64,000 bases of DNA from NCBI GenBank assembly GCA_016719855.1, contig JADJYH010000003.1, positions 1 through 64,000 of the forward strand, given 5' to 3'. Source of the stretch: Saprospiraceae bacterium. GTDB lineage: Bacteria > Bacteroidota > Bacteroidia > Chitinophagales > Saprospiraceae. This document shows positions 63,951 through 64,000 of the stretch, piece after piece (position 1 is the first letter of the stretch; each line of letters opens with the position of its first letter). The notes beneath the pieces are model-generated. The model did not search any database, was not told the origin of the DNA, and saw nothing but the letters and a program-made list of their open reading frames with translations. Made by a program: the position numbers and the translations under genes.

Positions 63951-63958
63951 TACATTTG
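63951..63958 (+). promoter_or_regulatory. Possible -7 element near the right edge
   Basis: TACATTTG is an exact TAnnTTTG on the plus strand; the downstream gene lies outside the window. The preceding 120 bases have no gene and begin with short-period repeats (63831-63880). Confidence 0.35.
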
Positions 63959-64000
63959 CGCCCTCGAAAAAGGAGACCCCTTTTGAGAAGTTAGACAGAA

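Noticed and set aside
1..64000. CRISPR array, rRNA and tRNA genes
   Set aside because: Searched by eye for regular repeats with spacers, and for conserved rRNA or tRNA arms; none was found.

Overview
The window looks like a chromosomal segment from a member of the Bacteroidota, most plausibly the Saprospiraceae or a close relative. The reasons are type IX secretion (T9SS) C-terminal sorting domains on several large secreted proteins, Bacteroidota-type promoters (TTG, a spacer, then TAnnTTTG), LytTR/LytS-type signalling, SusD-free OmpA and coiled-coil envelope proteins, bactofilin, and Bacteroidota-restricted families (DUF3822, DUF6438, DUF4382). The lineage is inferred from gene content only. 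I see no rRNA, tRNA, CRISPR array or complete insertion sequence. Composition is near 50% GC apart from AT-rich stretches at the left edge (1-780) and around 58.3-60.7 kb.

Layout. 0.8-9 kb: a helical protein, a T9SS-exported protein, and a LytTR regulator with a TPR-type LytS kinase. 9-17 kb: a VWA protein, secreted and membrane proteins, a methyltransferase, a DUF1028 protein and a 1 kb-residue PKD/T9SS protein with a glycoside-hydrolase-like barrel. 17-26 kb: a BRO-type antirepressor-like protein, an S4 RNA-binding protein, a PagL-like deacylase, a class III CoA-transferase, OmpA, and several broken hypotheticals. 26-33 kb: surface polysaccharide genes (GT2, two FkbM methyltransferases, a Wzx-type flippase) and a gliding-type T9SS protein. 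33-37 kb: DinB, PNPOx-like, DMT transporter, OmpA and coiled-coil genes. 37-40 kb: paaABC with an FMN reductase. 40-43 kb: an alpha-oxoamine synthase followed directly by a six-TM histidine kinase, an arrangement reminiscent of CqsA/CqsS and LqsA/LqsS signalling. 43-52 kb: housekeeping and conserved genes (tsaD, rsmD, bactofilin, DUF3822). 53-57 kb: envelope proteins and a TlpA-like thioredoxin. 57-62 kb: an accessory island with Roco (LRR-Roc-COR) gene fragments, a type II restriction-modification system, and two toxin-antitoxin modules. 62-64 kb: a YbiT-like ABC-F protein.

The most striking accessory observation is in the 57.9-62 kb island. Two copies of the first 40 or so codons of a Roco gene are each followed, with overlapping stop and start codons, by an unrelated accessory module (restriction genes after one, a decayed UPF0175/DUF3368 pair after the other). 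The intergenic DNA also carries several long inverted repeats, including a perfect 68-bp palindrome, and many gene-proximal short-period degenerate repeats.

Caveat: at least fifteen genes are interrupted by single-base indels, and in many cases adding or removing one base in a homopolymer restores the reading frame. I therefore treat most frameshifts as probable consensus errors and give single spans for the genes concerned.
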